47,699 bases of DNA from a virus: the IMG/VR virus record IMGVR_UViG_3300017971_000380, positions 1 through 47,699 of that record. One strand, 5' to 3'. Made by a program: the position numbers and the translations under genes. Positions within the stretch are counted from its first letter, which is position 1. The number at the start of each line of letters is the position of its first letter. Below the pieces are notes generated by a model. That model was not told the DNA's origin, searched no databases, and saw nothing but the letters and a program-made list of their open reading frames with translations. Positions 29,432 through 37,070 of the stretch are shown here, piece after piece.

Positions 29432-30052
29432 ATGGAAACGATAAGGCTGACACTGACTCTGGACGAGGCCATCCTACTCGACGGTAAGGTGTCCGACCCC
29501 AAAGTACAGGCACAAATAGATTGGGCCAAGCAGGTCACAGCCGAGGGTAACGACATTGTCGCCAAGATCAAGGTGGTAGCCCTCACCACAGGAGCGCTCG
29601 ACTTCTCGATATGCTCCTTCCAATTCTGTGAGTGCTGCGGCAGTGCTGGCTACTTCACCTATACTCGGGACACCCGCTACCACAACAAAGGCACGCCCAA
29701 CCTGTCACGCCCGAAGAAGCACTACGGCTACCGCATCGGCGGCTACATGATCTGCCGCACGTGCTTCGGAAAGATAGAGGATGCCCTACGTACTCGACTT
29801 GAGGGCGTCAAGGCTGAACTCCCCCAGGCGCTCACCAGCAAGATGCCTGAGCACCTCAAGGAACTCGAGTACAAGTGCGAGAGCTGTGGCTGGGTAGGCT
29901 GGGAGTTCGAGATAGGCAAGCTCCCCGCTCTGTTCGGCGGCTACTACCGAGGCTTGTGCCCCAGTTGTGAGGCCAGGAACCTACCATTCGGCAAGCGCAA
30001 CCTCAAGATGACCGGGAATTGGCGTGTAGTCCCGGCAGAAAGGAAATCATGA
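29432..30052 (+). CDS. Multi-zinc-ribbon protein (206 aa)
   Basis: METIRLTLTLDEAILLDG start at 29432 follows AAAGGAG. It has C-x-C-C in FCECCGSAG, C-x2-C (CRTC), C-x2-C (CESC) and C-x2-C (CPSC), so two four-cysteine zinc sites are likely. Ends basic and overlaps the next ATG. Unknown function; perhaps a transcription-related adaptor. Confidence 0.7.
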   Translation: METIRLTLTLDEAILLDGKVSDPKVQAQIDWAKQVTAEGNDIVAKIKVVALTTGALDFSICSFQFCECCGSAGYFTYTRDTRYHNKGTPNLSRPKKHYGYRIGGYMICRTCFGKIEDALRTRLEGVKAELPQALTSKMPEHLKELEYKCESCGWVGWEFEIGKLPALFGGYYRGLCPSCEARNLPFGKRNLKMTGNWRVVPAERKS

Positions 30053-30441
30053 TCACAAGAGAACAACTGGAACAGCTCCCCCCGAAGCTACTGGTACACC
30101 TGATGGTAGATGTGCTCGACCACGACCTTTCAGATATAGACTACCAGTTCAGGCAAACCCGCAGAAATCACAAGCAGATGACTACTGGTGAGGCTTGCTG
30201 GGACTGCCGTGAAATCGAGGGACGCATCGAGGGAACGTGGCCGGACACACCTGAGCCCAAGTACGCAGACTTCGAGGTCGTGGGCACCCTGGTCGGCTGC
30301 TTCGACGATCTGCTGAGCAACGTGCGAAGAATAGTCGAGGAACTCAACGCCTCGCGCTCCATCCGCACCGACCGTGCACAACGATTAGCCGAAAGTCTGA
30401 CCAACATCAGCATCAAATTTGACAAACTGAGAGGTGACTAA
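30049..30441 (+). CDS. Helical hypothetical protein (130 aa)
   Basis: Start MITREQLEQLPPKLLVHL at 30049 follows AAAGGAAATC; helical throughout with C-x2-C (CWDC) in the middle. Stop overlaps the next ATG (TAATG). Unknown function. Confidence 0.65.
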   Translation: MITREQLEQLPPKLLVHLMVDVLDHDLSDIDYQFRQTRRNHKQMTTGEACWDCREIEGRIEGTWPDTPEPKYADFEVVGTLVGCFDDLLSNVRRIVEELNASRSIRTDRAQRLAESLTNISIKFDKLRGD

Positions 30442-30890
30442 TGCCTAGTTTCCAGACCACGCCCCAGGGCTACGAGATAAGTCATCCCCTGCACATCTCA
30501 ACCGAAGCTGTCCGGCGCTGCATCACCGAGGCCAGCAACAAGATCGACGCGATCAAGCGCCTGCGAGATACGTATGGGACAGGCCTGCGCGAGGCCAAGG
30601 AGATCGTCGAGCACCAAGTAGATCACTGCGTAGCGAACCGCATATTCTTGGCGCAATGGTGCACGCCCCGCTACGTGAAGTTCCTCATATCCGAGCGCAT
30701 GCTCAGGCAGCTTGACGCCATGTCCCTCATACGCCTGATGTACTTTGTACACGTGACGCCTGTGAAGGCCACTACCCTCTCGGAAACACTGAACAGCATC
30801 TTCCAAGGTAACAGCGGTGTTGTTCAGGACATAGCCCTCAAGGACATCGAGCGCACCCTGCGGAAGTACCGGGAACTGGAGGACCAGTGA
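30441..30890 (+). CDS. Protein with ribosomal L7/L12-like segment (149 aa)
   Basis: Residues about 33-56, NKIDAIKRLRDTYGTGLREA then KEIVE, match the K-x-x-x-I-K-x-x-R-x-x-x-G-L-x-E-A-K-x-x-V-E pattern of the L7/L12 C-terminal domain, which binds translation GTPases. The rest is helical and not recognised. This could be a mimic of the ribosomal stalk or merely a shared alpha/beta fold. Confidence 0.65.
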   Translation: MPSFQTTPQGYEISHPLHISTEAVRRCITEASNKIDAIKRLRDTYGTGLREAKEIVEHQVDHCVANRIFLAQWCTPRYVKFLISERMLRQLDAMSLIRLMYFVHVTPVKATTLSETLNSIFQGNSGVVQDIALKDIERTLRKYRELEDQ

Positions 30891-31120
30891 TGATGTGGTT
30901 CGGGTGGATAATCGCCACCAAGGACATGCGTTACTTCCTGCAGTCAATAGGGGTAGACGTCTTCGGAGCCGAGGCCTATCCTACAGGCGCGCGCTTCTTC
31001 ACCAACTCCTGGCTACTCGATGTGCGCATGTCCGAGGAAACCTTTGAGAGGCTGGACAACTATTGGGGCGTCCTTGTGTGGCACCTCCTTCACCTTCCAG
31101 CCGGGGGAGTACAGATATGA
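30890..31120 (+). CDS. Small hypothetical protein (76 aa)
   Basis: MMWFGWIIATKDMRYFLQSI; GGAGGA lies 6 nt upstream of the ATG at 30890, overlapping the previous stop. Aromatic-rich, soluble. The stop overlaps the next ATG. Unknown function. Confidence 0.6.
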   Translation: MMWFGWIIATKDMRYFLQSIGVDVFGAEAYPTGARFFTNSWLLDVRMSEETFERLDNYWGVLVWHLLHLPAGGVQI

Positions 31121-31566
31121 TGTTCAGACCAGCTAACGCTGACGAAATGATGGCCATCATGCGCACCGAACTCACGAAGCTGTACATGCACCACTTCAAG
31201 CTGAACGTGGGTGAGGCCATCGTGCAACTCATCAAGCACCTACGCATGGACCTCGAGGCCATGGAAGTGTGGGAGATCACTACGCAGGCCAGCGTCCTGT
31301 TCCAGCAACAACACACCTACAAACACCTCGTGGTCGGGCCCGGTGAGGAGGCCTGCAAGCTGATGGCTCAGCAACTCACCAACGAAGAACTGGCTAAAAT
31401 CTACAGTAACTTGGACGCCGTACAGGTGGTGTTCCTCGTACTCAAATCAAGGAGACTACAATGGAGCGATATACCGTCATCGTCCGATCCGGGCCAATCA
31501 CCCGATCTGTCTCAGTCAGAGCCGCCACAGGACTCGGAGCCGCCGACATCGCCCTCCGAATCTTGA
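31117..31566 (+). CDS. Helical hypothetical protein (149 aa)
   Basis: MMFRPANADEMMAIMRTELT follows GGGGAG by 7 nt. Residues 1-105 are helical; the last about 40 residues are Ser/Pro/Asp-rich and lie opposite the start of the next gene in another frame (106-base overlap), so the true domain may end near residue 110. Unknown function. Confidence 0.65.
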   Translation: MMFRPANADEMMAIMRTELTKLYMHHFKLNVGEAIVQLIKHLRMDLEAMEVWEITTQASVLFQQQHTYKHLVVGPGEEACKLMAQQLTNEELAKIYSNLDAVQVVFLVLKSRRLQWSDIPSSSDPGQSPDLSQSEPPQDSEPPTSPSES

Positions 31567-32078
31567 GAAAGGATGACATCAATGAAACTGGAAAAGCCCA
31601 CTTTGCATACACCGTGGAGTCGGTCGTGTCTGTTCTGGACCGCGATCTTCTGGATGCTGAACACGATAGATGCGACGCTGACAGCGGCAGTCCTGCAGGC
31701 GGGGGGAACCGAATTGAACCCAGGGGCCTCACTGCTCATGCGGTGGTTTTCGATGAGTGGGTGGGTACTCCTCAAAAGCACGACGCCGATACTGACGGGG
31801 ATGCTCGTGTGGATGGTGTTCCCAAAGGCCATGCGTCTGATGACAGTGATCATGGCGCTGGTAGTCCTGTGGAATCTAGGCATGATTTGCGTCTCGTTCT
31901 GAACGCAGTCAACCCGCCAGTCACAGCGACCTATGAGAGGACCATCCCGTACCAGGGATACATCGTCTTCGACCAAGAGGATGAGGGTCCCTATGGATTC
32001 CAGCTCACCGCCGGGGAGTGCATGCGCCTATCGCGCTGGCTCGTCGACGTGGCTGATCAAATACACAGGAGGGAATGA
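31461..32078 (+). CDS. Hypothetical protein overlapping two other frames (205 aa)
   Basis: The ATG has an ideal AAGGAG 6 nt upstream. Residues 1-60 (MERYTVIVRSGPITRSVSVR) and 150-205 (YQGYIVFDQEDEGPYGFQLT) look like normal protein. Residues about 65-145 are Asp/Gly/His-rich and lie over the membrane protein at 31582-31902 in another frame. Either this is one protein with an overprinted middle, or two short genes flanking the membrane gene whose frame happens to be open. Confidence 0.5.
   Translation: MERYTVIVRSGPITRSVSVRAATGLGAADIALRILRKDDINETGKAHFAYTVESVVSVLDRDLLDAEHDRCDADSGSPAGGGNRIEPRGLTAHAVVFDEWVGTPQKHDADTDGDARVDGVPKGHASDDSDHGAGSPVESRHDLRLVLNAVNPPVTATYERTIPYQGYIVFDQEDEGPYGFQLTAGECMRLSRWLVDVADQIHRRE
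31582..31902 (+). CDS. DUF5658-like membrane protein nested in another frame (106 aa)
   Basis: MKLEKPTLHTPWSRSCLFW begins a protein with about four hydrophobic segments. FWMLNTIDATLTAAVLQAGG followed by TELNPGASLLM matches the LN-x-x-D-A-x-x-T...G-x-E-x-NP signature I associate with DUF5658. AAAGGAT lies upstream of 31582. It lies wholly inside the 31461-32078 frame. Confidence 0.7.
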   Translation: MKLEKPTLHTPWSRSCLFWTAIFWMLNTIDATLTAAVLQAGGTELNPGASLLMRWFSMSGWVLLKSTTPILTGMLVWMVFPKAMRLMTVIMALVVLWNLGMICVSF

Positions 32079-32176
32079 TGATACCCCTATGGGCCGCCCT
32101 TACAATGATAGCACTGCTCATCTTCATGGGCTGGTGCGTGCACAAGCTAGACCAAATCAGGAGAATGCCGCTATGA
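32078..32176 (+). CDS. Tiny membrane protein (32 aa)
   Basis: MIPLWAALTMIALLIFMGWC is one hydrophobic helix followed by a short basic tail (HKLDQIRRM). GGAGGG precedes the ATG, and it overlaps both neighbours (GAATGATG; ATGA). Confidence 0.55.
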   Translation: MIPLWAALTMIALLIFMGWCVHKLDQIRRMPL

Positions 32177-32325
32177 AGAAGAACCCAGGCCGCAAACTGC
32201 GCCGGAAGAACACCCGGCAGATGACGATCGCACTCCGCTCCATGGTCAAGGGACGCTCTCCCTACTGGCGCCCACGTCACTTCGACCTAGACCGCCCAAG
32301 TGTGAGGGCCCGAGCCGATGGTTAA
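32173..32325 (+). CDS. Small basic protein (50 aa)
   Basis: MKKNPGRKLRRKNTRQMTIA is strongly basic, probably nucleic-acid binding. AGGAG about 9 nt upstream; stop lies inside the next gene's start region. Confidence 0.6.
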   Translation: MKKNPGRKLRRKNTRQMTIALRSMVKGRSPYWRPRHFDLDRPSVRARADG

Positions 32326-32662
32326 CTTTGGCGAGTTACGTCGAAGGAAAATGCCTGAGCCAACCTATGAGGAGCTGATGCTACCGACCGTGCACAATCA
32401 CCGTCACTCATGGTGGGACTTCGATGGCAGGGACGCAGTCAACATCGACCGTCGCACAAAGTGGGGCAACCCATACCGTGTGACCAAGAACCGAACGCGT
32501 GAGAGAGCCATCGAACTCTACCGGGGTTACCTCAAACAGCACCCTGAATTGGTCGAGGCTGCACAGCGGGAACTCAAAGGTAAGCGTCTGATCTGCTGGT
32601 GTAATCCGCTGCCGTGTCACGGTGACGTGCTGGTTCGCGTAGCCAATGGGCTTGACTGGTAG
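32318..32662 (+). CDS. DUF4326 protein (114 aa)
   Basis: The core NIDRRTKWGNPYRVT, AIELYRGYLKQHPELVEAAQ and LKGKRLICWCNPLPCHGDVL matches DUF4326, a small cysteine/histidine family frequent in phages, with unknown activity. An alternative start at 32351 (MPEPTYEE) has AAGGA too close. Ends next to the promoter at 32652. Confidence 0.88.
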   Translation: MVNFGELRRRKMPEPTYEELMLPTVHNHRHSWWDFDGRDAVNIDRRTKWGNPYRVTKNRTRERAIELYRGYLKQHPELVEAAQRELKGKRLICWCNPLPCHGDVLVRVANGLDW

Positions 32663-32680
32663 GCGAATGTAGGCTATACT
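32652..32680 (+). promoter_or_regulatory. Promoter TTGACT-17-TATACT
   Basis: Good sigma70-type promoter overlapping the end of the DUF4326 gene; it would start transcription about 15 nt before the ribosome binding site of the gene at 32702. Confidence 0.75.
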
Positions 32681-32701
32681 AAAGAGTACGGAGGTGAAGC
32701 A

Positions 32702-32920
32702 ATGCGTCTCGAGAAATGGACGGGCATCTTCACGAAGCACTCAGACAAAGCCTACACTGTGAAGCTGCGGCACCATGTCACACCCATGCAGTTCTCACCC
32801 TACCAGTACCCCTACCTGGCCCGATGGCTCTGGATTCTGCTCGGCGAACCCGACGCCGTGGAGATCACAATAAGGCCCTGCGAGCACCCCGGAGACCTCG
32901 AAAATATCACCCCAAAATAA
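32702..32920 (+). CDS. Small hypothetical protein (72 aa)
   Basis: MRLEKWTGIFTKHSDKAYTV; aromatic and beta-rich. CGGAGGTGAAGC precedes the ATG. It is alone between its own promoter and the long hairpin at 32929-32978, so it may be expressed as a single-gene unit. Unknown function. Confidence 0.65.
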   Translation: MRLEKWTGIFTKHSDKAYTVKLRHHVTPMQFSPYQYPYLARWLWILLGEPDAVEITIRPCEHPGDLENITPK

Positions 32921-32928
32921 CTGAATTC

Positions 32929-32978
32929 TCTATAATAGAGAGAGGGTAGAAAAAATACTACCCCCCCTCTCTTATAGA
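32929..32978. terminator. Long inverted repeat, terminator or operator
   Basis: A 21-nt arm pairs with a 21-nt arm at 18 of 21 positions around an A-rich 8-nt loop. The left arm contains TATAAT (32931). Without a T tract it is not a standard terminator; it could separate the single-gene unit from the next operon or act as an operator. Confidence 0.55.
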
Positions 32979-33082
32979 ACGGACAGATCAGATTCATAGC
33001 TACACAAAGCTAACGATTTCGTCCGAAAATCAGGAAAATCTGGAAAATGCCAGTGAAAAAATTCACAGCGAAAGGAGTAAAA

Positions 33083-33421
33083 ATGAATGACATTTTTGTC
33101 ACGCTTGGGGACTTCACGGTGGCCGAGAAAAACTACGGAATCTCCGGCAAACCCGTCCTCACTCCCCAAGTCGTTGATGCTCTCCTGCTGGTCGACGTCG
33201 CTCAGCAAATCTTCCATGATCGCTGGACCGTTTACCTCGGCATGCTCCACCAGTGGGCAGAGAGCAAGCACCATGCCAACCAAGACTCCGAGCCAATCAG
33301 CCGGAACGCGCGGCTCAACCTGACTGCAAAGTCACTCCGCGAAGCCAAGGCCGATATGCTCAGGGCTTGGGACAACCTCAAGAAAGCCATCAGCAAACCA
33401 AGAAAGCAGAGGTACTTCTAA
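33083..33421 (+). CDS. Hypothetical protein (112 aa)
   Basis: MNDIFVTLGDFTVAEKNYGI at 33083 follows AAAGGAG by 5 nt. N-terminal beta, C-terminal long basic helix (LTAKSLREAKADMLRAWDNL). Two small hairpins lie in the leader at 33040-33066. Stop overlaps next ATG (TAATG). Unknown function. Confidence 0.7.
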   Translation: MNDIFVTLGDFTVAEKNYGISGKPVLTPQVVDALLLVDVAQQIFHDRWTVYLGMLHQWAESKHHANQDSEPISRNARLNLTAKSLREAKADMLRAWDNLKKAISKPRKQRYF

Positions 33422-33636
33422 TGCCGAAATACGGATTCAAATGCCCCAACGGTCACGAGTTCGACCACCCCTACACGATGGGAGAGATCGTGCAGAAACC
33501 GTCTCCCCCCTGCCCGGAGTGTGGCGAATTCGCTCAACGTACCTTCCACTGCAACTGGCAGTTCGCCAACAAGCCCACGTGGTCGGAAGATTACAACGAT
33601 GACCGCGACGCTCACAGGAGGATTTTCGGGTCATGA
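33421..33636 (+). CDS. FmdB-type zinc-ribbon protein (71 aa)
   Basis: MPKYGFKCPNGHEFDHPYTM and then PCPECGEFAQRTF follow the FmdB zinc-ribbon pattern (aromatic start, C-x-N/D-G-H-x-F, C-P-x-C-G). One of the first pair of cysteines is replaced by the NGH element. Function probably nucleic-acid or protein binding. Overlaps both neighbours. Confidence 0.75.
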   Translation: MPKYGFKCPNGHEFDHPYTMGEIVQKPSPPCPECGEFAQRTFHCNWQFANKPTWSEDYNDDRDAHRRIFGS

Positions 33637-33761
33637 AACTCTGTCAAGGATGCCTGAACGTCGTCATCGAAGACGAAGAATCACTATGCGCAGCCTGCAC
33701 AGACACAGCCGAGAAAATCGTATGGGCTGCAGAGGAGAATCAAGATGATAACTCACAATAA
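33633..33761 (+). CDS. Tiny four-cysteine protein (42 aa)
   Basis: MKLCQGCLNVVIEDEESLCA: C-x2-C and C-x2-C spaced for a zinc finger, then a helical acidic tail. Start overlaps the previous stop (ATGA); the AGGAG near its end serves the next gene. Confidence 0.65.
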   Translation: MKLCQGCLNVVIEDEESLCAACTDTAEKIVWAAEENQDDNSQ

Positions 33762-34227
33762 CCTACTCACAATCACAGATGAGGACACGACCGCACGCCG
33801 GGTAGACATGCTCAAGGTCCTCATGTCGCACATCACCGTTCTTGAGCCGGATGGGGAGATATGGAGCGGTCTCGAATTCAAAGGCGTCCGTGTTGAGTGG
33901 AGTGTCTACGGCTACGCCCGTAACGAGTACGTCCTCTCATTCAGCACACGCCGCCTGCGTCGCTACAAGCGCTTCATGGTTGGTAAGGCAGTCCCTCTCA
34001 AGGAACTCAAGAAGAAGTTCGAGGAGGTTCTCAACGACTACTCCGACCGCTACGAGACCGAGTGTCTCCAGAGAGACGGGGTTAGTCTCATGCGCGAGGC
34101 CCTGGACCTCAAGAACGCGAGCTGTCACTACACCTATGGGGGCTACTTCAACATCCAGATCGACATCCCGCCCGACCTAGAGCTAGCTGCCAAGGTTGGA
34201 GACGCACTACGGGAGCTGATTCAATGA
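33745..34227 (+). CDS. Hypothetical alpha/beta protein (160 aa)
   Basis: MITHNNLLTITDEDTTARRV. Strands such as VRVEWSVYGYARNEYVLSFS, then a helical basic middle and a C-terminal helix. AGGAG 7 nt upstream. Not recognised. Confidence 0.7.
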   Translation: MITHNNLLTITDEDTTARRVDMLKVLMSHITVLEPDGEIWSGLEFKGVRVEWSVYGYARNEYVLSFSTRRLRRYKRFMVGKAVPLKELKKKFEEVLNDYSDRYETECLQRDGVSLMREALDLKNASCHYTYGGYFNIQIDIPPDLELAAKVGDALRELIQ

Positions 34228-34586
34228 ACACTCTCCAGATTCTATTCCAAGACAAGAGACACTTCATACTCGGCGCGCCGGATGGAACCACCCTCACCGT
34301 CACCCACGACACAGCCCGTCGCCTGAACAGCTTTGTGCCTCTCGACCCAGCAAGCCGGGTGCACGTAGTGCCGTGGTATCACGACTACTGGCGTGTGCTC
34401 AAAGGTCCCGATCTCAAGGCCATGTCGGTGAACGACTCTCCCCCCGCCACGGTCACCTATGACACATATGAGGTCAAGATGGAGCTGTTCAGATGTCCGG
34501 GGGGAATGCTGATCAAAGTAGGCTTTTGCCCGTTGGATGGCAAGTGGTACGTATCCACCAAGAAGCCGGAAAGGCCAAACATATGA
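34224..34586 (+). CDS. Hypothetical beta-rich protein (120 aa)
   Basis: MNTLQILFQDKRHFILGAPD; all-beta with Trp/Tyr-rich middle. It contains two CGGGGGGA copies in opposite orientations 59 bp apart (34439, 34498). Overlaps neighbours at both ends. Unknown function. Confidence 0.7.
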   Translation: MNTLQILFQDKRHFILGAPDGTTLTVTHDTARRLNSFVPLDPASRVHVVPWYHDYWRVLKGPDLKAMSVNDSPPATVTYDTYEVKMELFRCPGGMLIKVGFCPLDGKWYVSTKKPERPNI

Positions 34587-34876
34587 TAGTTACATGGACA
34601 ACCCGGTATGCCTCGTTCTCTGAGCGTGGAGTGCACATGATCATCGTGCCGGACACCTTCACGGCGTTCACCCAGGACGGTCAGGTCACCTTCATACGAG
34701 AGGACGAGGACTACCAAGTCAAGCAGGACGATCTGCAGATGGAGTTTGAACACACCCCGTATGGCAACTACATACTCAAGGAGGTCCGCGTTGAGAACAG
34801 TGAAGAACCTATCGAGGAAGCTGACGGAGTGCCGGGAGAAGGACCACCCGAACAAGTGGAAGACGGAAACGGGTAG
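34583..34876 (+). CDS. Hypothetical acidic protein (97 aa)
   Basis: MIVTWTTRYASFSERGVHMI begins a beta-rich domain; the last about 30 residues are acidic and overlap the next gene in another frame. GGAAAGG upstream; ATGA overlap with the previous stop. Unknown function. Confidence 0.65.
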   Translation: MIVTWTTRYASFSERGVHMIIVPDTFTAFTQDGQVTFIREDEDYQVKQDDLQMEFEHTPYGNYILKEVRVENSEEPIEEADGVPGEGPPEQVEDGNG

Positions 34877-34931
34877 GCTGTGGTGCCCCATGTGCGGTAA
34901 GTACGTCGACGGAGGTTCGGATGAAAGTTAA
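34791..34931 (+). CDS. Small zinc-binding protein, TTG start (46 aa)
   Basis: The TTG at 34791 has AAGGAGGT 5 nt upstream, a very strong site, and the product (MRTVKNLSRKLTECREKDHP) has C/H residues and CPMCG at its end, a likely zinc ribbon. It overlaps 86 bases of the previous gene and 11 of the next. Confidence 0.5.
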   Translation: MRTVKNLSRKLTECREKDHPNKWKTETGRLWCPMCGKYVDGGSDES

Positions 34932-35301
34932 AGAGGGGCTCCTGTTCAACATCATACCCTACAAGCGTACCGAGATCGCCGACCATGAGGGCTGCCCGAT
35001 ACTCATAAAATACATCTTCTGGCCCCTCGAGGGGAGCAGGGCAACCACCGTTGTAGTCACCCATGCAGCCACCGGGTTGCACGGCGACTATATATGGCAC
35101 ACCGAGGTGAGCTGGTCGGGCCTACACAAGACAACTACAGCAAACGCTATTCGTATGGGCGAGGCTATGGCCCTCGTAGTCCAGAGCGCCCAAATCGAGA
35201 TAGCCTTGAAGGAGAGCAATGCGACCGTACAGGAAACTGATGCAGCCGCTGTGGGACAGGATGGTCCTGAAAGCGGAACAGAACGATCACAAGAAGTATG
35301 A
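34921..35301 (+). CDS. Hypothetical protein (126 aa)
   Basis: MKVKEGLLFNIIPYKRTEIA; beta-rich first 65 residues then helix; acidic C-terminal tail overlapping the next gene by 83 bases. GGAGG 5 nt before the ATG. Unknown function. Confidence 0.65.
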   Translation: MKVKEGLLFNIIPYKRTEIADHEGCPILIKYIFWPLEGSRATTVVVTHAATGLHGDYIWHTEVSWSGLHKTTTANAIRMGEAMALVVQSAQIEIALKESNATVQETDAAAVGQDGPESGTERSQEV

Positions 35302-35671
35302 GATCACGCCCCTACGTGTGCTTATATCAATGCTGTGCGCTGAGGTTGCTGAACTCTGCGACTCACTCAAGGGCTTGCCTGACCCGGAAGCTGTTTGGCG
35401 AGAAGCTGCTGACGTGGCCAACTTCGCCTGGATGGTAGCCGAGAAGGGCGCAGGACCCGCCCCTGAATCCTGGCTGTGGTACAAGGAAGCTATGCAGAGC
35501 GTAGTCGACCAGTGCTGGGACGGGACGTACTGCTCACTCTGTGGTACGTACAAACATAAATCATGGTGCCCCGTAGGGGAGTACCTAGAAAGGAATAGAA
35601 ATGCAGGACAACAAGATACCGGGAATGCCGAACTTCCAAGTAGCGGACCCGAGACTGACAGCGGTAGCTGA
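35219..35671 (+). CDS. MazG-like pyrophosphohydrolase-type protein with zinc ribbon (150 aa)
   Basis: The region LISMLCAEVAELCDSLKG plus EAVWREAADVANFAWMVAEK fits the E-x-x-E-L ... E-x-x-D-V-x-N-F metal-binding helices of the MazG/all-alpha NTP pyrophosphohydrolase group. A zinc ribbon-like CSLCGTYKHKSWCP follows. AAGGAG before the ATG. Such enzymes hydrolyse nucleoside triphosphates; substrate unknown. Confidence 0.65.
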   Translation: MRPYRKLMQPLWDRMVLKAEQNDHKKYEITPLRVLISMLCAEVAELCDSLKGLPDPEAVWREAADVANFAWMVAEKGAGPAPESWLWYKEAMQSVVDQCWDGTYCSLCGTYKHKSWCPVGEYLERNRNAGQQDTGNAELPSSGPETDSGS

Positions 35672-35879
35672 CCTGGCGGTTTACGCCGCCGAGTTGGCCA
35701 ACCACGCCTGCCGAATCATGATCAAGTCCGGCCAGGTAAAAATGTCTGACTCAGATGGGCAGCGCCTGATCGCCTTGGCCAAATCCATCCAGCAGAAGGT
35801 GGCCACCGTGGGCCAGTTCTTCGGGGCACGCATCCCAATCTTCAACCCCCAGGACAGAATCACTCCACCGAGGAGCTAA
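35601..35879 (+). CDS. Hypothetical helical protein (92 aa)
   Basis: MQDNKIPGMPNFQVADPRLT; helical (LAVYAAELANHACRIMIKSG). AAAGGA precedes the ATG; overlaps the previous gene by 71 bases. Unknown function. Confidence 0.65.
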   Translation: MQDNKIPGMPNFQVADPRLTAVADLAVYAAELANHACRIMIKSGQVKMSDSDGQRLIALAKSIQQKVATVGQFFGARIPIFNPQDRITPPRS

Positions 35880-35881
35880 TC

Positions 35882-36439
35882 ATGAGAGGAGCCGCGTACA
35901 CACCAGCCAACACAGTTGGCACACGTCCCGCTCATCCATGGGAGCAGTGTAGGGAGCAGTCCGACATGTATTGTCATGACTTGCGCATACACCTACCCAT
36001 GTGGTGTCGTCCATGGGAGTCGGAGCAGTGCCCGAAAGGGTTCAGGCCTATGATTCCCTACCCCGATCGCTTCAAGGTGCCCAAGAAGATCACCCTTCAC
36101 CTCGGCATTTGGTCTACGGATTCGTTTAGCATGGCTGTGCATATGGCCAAGCTGTACTTCCTGGACGAACAGCTCATAATCCACAACTGCCAGCGCCCCC
36201 ATTGCCAATGGGAGAAGGGCTACCCAGGTGAGACTGGAGAGTATGGACTTCCTCCTGCGCTTCGGGTGGCTGTGCGCTTGAACAACTTCTCCAACTACTA
36301 CTATTTTTGGGTGAAGCGCGAGCGTACTACGCGAGACATAATAGAGGACATGTGGAAGGACATGCCGGACAAGATGACAGCTATGTGTCAGGCGTGGAAA
36401 AACTGGACATTCATTGAGACACCGAAGGGAGAAAGATGA
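35882..36439 (+). CDS. Hypothetical cysteine-containing protein (185 aa)
   Basis: MRGAAYTPANTVGTRPAHPW with four cysteines within the first 52 residues (a possible zinc site), then an alpha/beta body rich in aromatics (LNNFSNYYYFWVKRERTTRD). AGGAG 7 nt upstream. Not recognised. Confidence 0.7.
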   Translation: MRGAAYTPANTVGTRPAHPWEQCREQSDMYCHDLRIHLPMWCRPWESEQCPKGFRPMIPYPDRFKVPKKITLHLGIWSTDSFSMAVHMAKLYFLDEQLIIHNCQRPHCQWEKGYPGETGEYGLPPALRVAVRLNNFSNYYYFWVKRERTTRDIIEDMWKDMPDKMTAMCQAWKNWTFIETPKGER

Positions 36440-36678
36440 AAGATTTGAAGGCCTCACTGCAGGCCATCAGGCAACTCGACACCGCCATAGACTTCAATAA
36501 CAACAAGGTAGCCGAGCACACCGCCGCCCGAGACAAGTGCATTGACTCGCGCCTCGAGGAACGGAACGCTATCCTCCACTGGTTCAGGGATACCCATGGC
36601 ATCGACCTGTTCTCCCTAACCAGCTTCGAGATCAACAAGATGATTGCCGCTATGTGCGTCGCTGTGGGGGTGGAATGA
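36436..36678 (+). CDS. Small helical protein (80 aa)
   Basis: MKDLKASLQAIRQLDTAIDF; amphipathic helices suggesting a coiled coil. Overlaps both neighbours (ATGA). Unknown function. Confidence 0.65.
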   Translation: MKDLKASLQAIRQLDTAIDFNNNKVAEHTAARDKCIDSRLEERNAILHWFRDTHGIDLFSLTSFEINKMIAAMCVAVGVE

Positions 36679-37070
36679 TGGGTGGAATCAGAAGTCAGAC
36701 AGAACTGACAGCCGTTGTAGCCATCGAGACCCTCTGCCGTGAGTGTTTTGAAACTGCACGCTCAAAAGGCTGGTGGGACGACTTACTCAACATCCCTGAG
36801 AAGATCGCCCTCATGCATTCAGAACTGTCCGAGGCTCTCGAGGACTATCGAGAAGGACGCATGGGGACCAGGCTACGCTACGACAGCACCGTCTCTCCCG
36901 TAATTGAGGAAAAGCCCGAGGGATTCTGGACAGAGCTAGCTGACGTCCTAATCCGTATCTTCGACTTTGCCGGACACCACGATGGGGGCGAAGCTCTGGC
37001 CGACGCACTGGTGCTCAAGATGCGCTTCAACGCAACCAGACCATACAGACACGGAGGTAAGAAAGCATGA
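36675..37070 (+). CDS. MazG-like nucleotide pyrophosphohydrolase (131 aa)
   Basis: IPEKIALMHSELSEALEDYR, then FWTELADVLIRIFDFAGHHD: the E-x-x-E-A and E-L-A-D-V-x-I-R metal-binding helices of MazG-like enzymes are intact. It would cleave non-canonical or excess NTPs/dNTPs. Start MMGGIRSQ at 36675 overlaps the previous stop. This is the second MazG-like gene within 1.5 kb. Confidence 0.82.
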   Translation: MMGGIRSQTELTAVVAIETLCRECFETARSKGWWDDLLNIPEKIALMHSELSEALEDYREGRMGTRLRYDSTVSPVIEEKPEGFWTELADVLIRIFDFAGHHDGGEALADALVLKMRFNATRPYRHGGKKA

